Part shown: piece after piece, positions 24,190 through 25,839 of the stretch
How positions within the stretch are numbered: position 1 is the stretch's first letter
Layout of the letters: each line of letters begins with the position of its first letter
Source: a virus
Reading direction: 5' to 3' (one strand)
Virus record (IMG/VR): IMGVR_UViG_3300030101_000953
Location: 4,612 to 30,450 of that record
DNA: 25,839 bases
The notes under the pieces: model-generated
What the model was told of the DNA's origin: nothing
The model's input: only the letters and a program-made list of their open reading frames with translations
The model's database searches: none
Translations under genes and position numbers: made by a program

Positions 24190-24715
24190 TATAGTCACTC
24201 CTTTCAAAATAATAAGTTGATACGTAGTTTTTAGTTTGTGGTGAAGCCTGCAATCTTTGAAGACAAAAAGATATGTAGGCTACATGATGCAACATAGTGT
24301 TGCCGTTGCCATCACGCCAGTCTTTCCAATCATCTGCGTCGTTACTGAAATAATTCTTAATTGTAGACGAACTGAATTGACTAGGGTTTTTTACTCTTGA
24401 AGCTACATCATTGTACATTGCTTGTATTGTATCACTACGAGTTCTCTCCATTTCGTCAATGTGTGGCTTCATGTCGTAACATGGCGTCAACTCGTAACTC
24501 CATGCTTTTAACACTTTATCATGTGGTTGCCAATTACCTCTATTTCTGTGGTAATGACTAGGAACATAATAGTTCTTGTATGACAACATACGAACAGAAT
24601 ACTTCCGTTCTTTTGATATATAATTTTCGACACGACCTAAGCCTCTCACTTGCGTAGTTCTACTCGAGTAGAATACATCAACAAGCTGATTGTCTCTATA
24701 AGCTCTGGGCATCAT
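24173..24715 (-). CDS. hypothetical protein, 180 aa
   Basis: The frame begins with two ATG codons (24715 and 24712) after AAAGGAGGTCT. The second has the more usual spacing; the first forms ATGA with the stop of the zinc-ribbon gene. The protein is basic, rich in Tyr, Arg and Asn (KNYYVPSHYHRNRGNWQPHD near 48-67), with a helical middle (HIDEMERTRSDTIQAMYNDV) and an end NYVSTYYFERSDYNVWRY. No cysteine cluster, membrane helix or known motif. Function unknown; cassette membership is clear from the couplings. Confidence 0.65.
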   Translation of the reverse strand: MMPRAYRDNQLVDVFYSSRTTQVRGLGRVENYISKERKYSVRMLSYKNYYVPSHYHRNRGNWQPHDKVLKAWSYELTPCYDMKPHIDEMERTRSDTIQAMYNDVASRVKNPSQFSSSTIKNYFSNDADDWKDWRDGNGNTMLHHVAYISFCLQRLQASPQTKNYVSTYYFERSDYNVWRY

Positions 24716-24966
24716 AGACCTCCTTTCTCTGGGTCAAAGTTTTTAGGATTACATGCGACTTCATAAATCTTGTCACGTCGCACAGGTTGATAAGCACCTT
24801 TGTGCATCGGCACTAGCGTGAATTGCTGTCCAGTAGAAACAGGAATAGCTTCAGCGCAACTAACACAAAGATGAGGATAATGACAGGCAACAAGCCTGCG
24901 CTCATAGGGATAAAAGTCCCCACACTCAGTACATACACACTCGACCTCACTTTCTTGATACGTCAT
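24712..24966 (-). CDS. small zinc-ribbon protein
   Basis: An 84-residue protein with a compact cysteine cluster: VECVCTECGD (C10, C12, C15), RLVACHYPHLC (C28, C34) and VSC (C37), resembling a zinc ribbon, followed by a basic linker (GAYQPVRRDKIYEVA) with a further Cys. Such small ribbons bind nucleic acid or proteins. It is the first gene of the cassette, with AAGGAG nine bases before the ATG and a promoter candidate upstream. It could be a regulator or a partner of the larger zinc-ribbon protein; neither is shown. Confidence 0.65.
   Translation of the reverse strand: MTYQESEVECVCTECGDFYPYERRLVACHYPHLCVSCAEAIPVSTGQQFTLVPMHKGAYQPVRRDKIYEVACNPKNFDPEKGGL
24713..24726 (-). promoter_or_regulatory. 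strong ribosome binding site, AAAGGAGGTCTATG
   Basis: This site precedes the 180-residue gene and repeats the AGGTCTATG string found before the ssDNA-binding candidate (with TATATG) and the helicase. Because the core is only three bases from the first ATG, the second ATG (24712) may be the true start. Confidence 0.65.
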
Positions 24967-24996
24967 TGAAATTTTCTCCTTTTATTGTTATCCCCT

Positions 24997-25025
24997 AATA
25001 TACCAAAAAACCCCACCCTAAGCAA
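24997..25025 (-). promoter_or_regulatory. sigma70-like promoter candidate for the five-gene cassette
   Basis: On the minus strand TTGCTT and TATATT are 17 nt apart; the -10 is close to consensus and the -35 weak. The -35 lies in the loop and the spacer in the 3' stem and T-tract of the upstream terminator, so the DNA serves both signals. The ATG of the zinc-ribbon gene follows about 31 nt after the -10. Confidence 0.45.
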
Positions 25026-25037
25026 ATAGAGTGGGGT
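25005..25037 (-). terminator. Rho-independent terminator between the small membrane genes and the cassette
   Basis: Minus strand: ACCCCAC, a 14-nt loop, GTGGGGT, then further T residues. Seven base pairs, mostly GC, followed by a run of six T including the stem end. It lies 28 nt after the stop of the 31-residue membrane protein and closes that small-gene operon. Confidence 0.85.
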
Positions 25038-25064
25038 CATTTAGCAGTGAACTGTGAGCTTGTT

Positions 25065-25160
25065 CTATGTGAACAATGCTGTGTATACGATAGCGTTTAG
25101 TATGAGTGTACCAATGACTAAAATAGTCATTATTAAAAGTAAAGCCTGTCCCTCATTCAT
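25065..25160 (-). CDS. 31-aa single-helix membrane protein
   Basis: From ATG 25160, preceded by GGAGG ten bases upstream, the product is MNEGQA followed by LLLIMTILVIGTLILNAIVY and TALFT: essentially one membrane helix. The frame is open further upstream to 25280, but that extension lies inside the neighbouring gene and reads as its shadow. The start overlaps that gene by 8 nt. A terminator follows. Function unknown; phage micro-membrane proteins of this kind are often host-takeover or lysis factors, which is speculation here. Confidence 0.65.
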   Translation of the reverse strand: MNEGQALLLIMTILVIGTLILNAIVYTALFT

Positions 25161-25377
25161 GGCAGAAGTTCCTCCATAATGTGCACTTGTTGTCACCACG
25201 ACAGACTCTTTCATGTTTAGAAGTTTCCCAACAGTCTGAGTTAGGAAAGTATTTAACTTTGAATCTGTCCCAAGTGTCATCTATATTCAATGTTAATATG
25301 ACGGGCAGCACAAAAAACACTAGCACTATGATTGTGAACGAGGAGAACAATCCTTTATTGTGATAAGACTTTTCCAT
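25153..25377 (-). CDS. small membrane protein with Cys-containing tail
   Basis: A 74-residue protein: short basic head (MEKSYHNKG), membrane helix at residues about 12-31 (SSFTIIVLVFFVLPVILTLN) and a hydrophilic tail with C49, C59, C65 and C72, ending NKCTLWRNFCHE. The cysteines after a signal-anchor helix suggest a periplasmic disulfide-bonded domain, similar in plan to the Cys-rich protein at 91-561 but not visibly related in sequence. Starts at TAATG shared with the 43-residue gene; its upstream TTGGAGGT is a good ribosome site. Confidence 0.65.
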   Translation of the reverse strand: MEKSYHNKGLFSSFTIIVLVFFVLPVILTLNIDDTWDRFKVKYFPNSDCWETSKHERVCRGDNKCTLWRNFCHE

Positions 25378-25508
25378 TACAGCACCTCCAAGATTACGTC
25401 ATCATAACCTTTGTCTATCCAATCATCATATGCTCTCTGAGCATCTCTAAAGTAGACGTAGTAGTCATCTACACCACCTACCCAAACTATGTAGTTCCAC
25501 TTCTTCAT
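25377..25508 (-). CDS. 43-aa acidic/aromatic small protein
   Basis: A short frame exactly between two small genes: ATG 25508 sits in TAATG of the previous stop and its own TAA ends in TAATG with the next. AAAGGAA is four to five bases upstream. The protein begins MKKWNYIVWVGGVDDYYVYF, continues with a short helix (RDAQRAYDDWIDKGYDD) and ends VILEVL. The WVGG.D.YY...A...Y..W...GYDDV pattern is remembered from short marine phage proteins of unknown function (not searched). Exact tiling and a good ribosome site support it. Confidence 0.7.
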   Translation of the reverse strand: MKKWNYIVWVGGVDDYYVYFRDAQRAYDDWIDKGYDDVILEVL

Positions 25509-25729
25509 TATATTCCTTTCTTTTTGTTAAGACCTTTTGGGTCATATTGGTCATCAACAATTTCATCTGGCATAAATCGGCTGCCAGTTCCATCATCAAA
25601 CCAATTATTAATAAACATCAGCACAATCATAAATATCATGACATAGCTGAACCATTTAACAAACCATATGAATAGTCCGTAGGCTTGTTGTGCCTGCTCA
25701 AGAGCCTCTTGCTTAACGTCTTTGCTCAT
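25508..25729 (-). CDS. small single-span membrane protein
   Basis: 73 residues: a helical head (MSKDVKQEALEQAQQAYG), a long hydrophobic aromatic helix (about residues 19-42, FIWFVKWFSYVMIFMIVLMF) and an acidic then lysine-rich cytoplasmic-type tail ending NKKKGI. No recognised family. Its start forms ATGA with the preceding gene and its stop TAATG with the next. Confidence 0.65.
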   Translation of the reverse strand: MSKDVKQEALEQAQQAYGLFIWFVKWFSYVMIFMIVLMFINNWFDDGTGSRFMPDEIVDDQYDPKGLNKKKGI

Positions 25730-25839
25730 TGTGCTTTCGGTGTAGTTTTAGCAAGAGTTTCTTGTGAACGAAGTCTGGCTACTTCATTGCTCACGTCGTG
25801 AACAAAAGCCTCAAGGTTGTGAAGTTTACTCACAAGTAA
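25726..25839 (-). CDS. small coiled-coil-like protein, possibly 5'-truncated by window edge
   Basis: The frame is open to the window edge. A GTG at 25833 would give 35 residues starting VSKLHNLEAFVHDVSNEVAR and ending TTPKAQ, with leucine/valine spacing of a short amphipathic helix. Only six bases precede the GTG, so its ribosome site cannot be judged and a longer upstream gene is possible. Its TGA overlaps the next ATG (ATGA). Confidence 0.5.
   Translation of the reverse strand, partial: LLVSKLHNLEAFVHDVSNEVARLRSQETLAKTTPKAQ

Larger units (their letters stand above)
10752..25823 (-). other. dispersed heptamer TTCACAA, 16 copies on one strand
   Basis: Counted by eye as TTGTGAA on the + strand at 10752, 11032, 11784, 12297, 14815, 16432, 16512, 17032, 17742, 18386, 18512, 19461, 19638, 25332, 25762 and 25817. 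The base before is purine in 13 of 16, often within CRTTCACAA. Copies fall in all three codon phases (TTC ACA, TCA CAA, T-TCA-style and TT CAC AA), so protein sequence alone does not explain them. The reverse orientation occurs twice in this arm (17481, 22151). About 1.5 copies per strand would be expected from rough base composition. Confidence 0.6.

Noticed and set aside
24975-24995. GGGGATAACAA resembling part of a lac-type operator
   Set aside because: Only a short partial match, not palindromic, and no LacI-type repressor is seen.
25161-25280. Longer 71-residue version of the 31-residue membrane protein
   Set aside because: The extension is the shadow of the Cys-containing tail of the upstream gene; ATG 25160 has its own GGAGG.

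Overview
The window looks like roughly half of the genome of a lytic marine podophage of the HMO-2011 type (phages of SAR116, SAR11 and related alphaproteobacteria). The strongest pointers are a family A DNA polymerase carrying a DnaJ-like CxxCxGxG zinc finger between its exonuclease and polymerase parts, a B12-dependent ribonucleotide reductase, and two very large virion proteins in the position and size range of T7 gp15/gp16. The DNA is AT-rich, genes overlap by 1-30 nt, and there is almost no non-coding sequence. No rRNA, tRNA, CRISPR array or insertion sequence was seen. All assignments come from reading motifs; no search was run.

Left arm (1-10273, + strand): three small membrane proteins (the first two overlap in different frames across their membrane segments), then a structural block. 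A 598-residue Asn/Gln/Ala-rich protein contains an unbroken array of 27 eleven-residue repeats. Two small proteins follow, then 997- and 1287-residue proteins, probably the internal core or DNA-ejection proteins. All are coupled by TAATG, ATGA or similar junctions.

Right arm A (10270-19890, - strand, converging on the left arm with overlapping stop codons): nucleotide metabolism and replication. In transcription order: primase, DnaB-type helicase, DNA polymerase, a probable ssDNA-binding protein, a Cas4/RecB-like exonuclease, a small protein, a PD-(D/E)XK endonuclease, two more small proteins (one DUF3310), a 56-residue protein, class II ribonucleotide reductase, a second putative nuclease and a small unknown. 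A promoter candidate lies before primase.

Right arm B (20063-24966, - strand): a five-gene cassette set apart at both ends by strong Rho-independent terminators that each overlap a promoter candidate. It holds two zinc-ribbon-like proteins, two unknowns and a zinc metallopeptidase of the M20/M28/M42 type, an unusual phage cargo.

Right arm C (25065-25839, - strand): very small genes, two clearly membrane proteins, with 1-8 nt overlaps.

The most unusual signal that is not a gene is the heptamer TTCACAA, found 16 times by eye on the coding strand of right arms A and C, in all three codon phases, twice on the opposite strand, once in the left arm and never on the coding strand of the arm B cassette.
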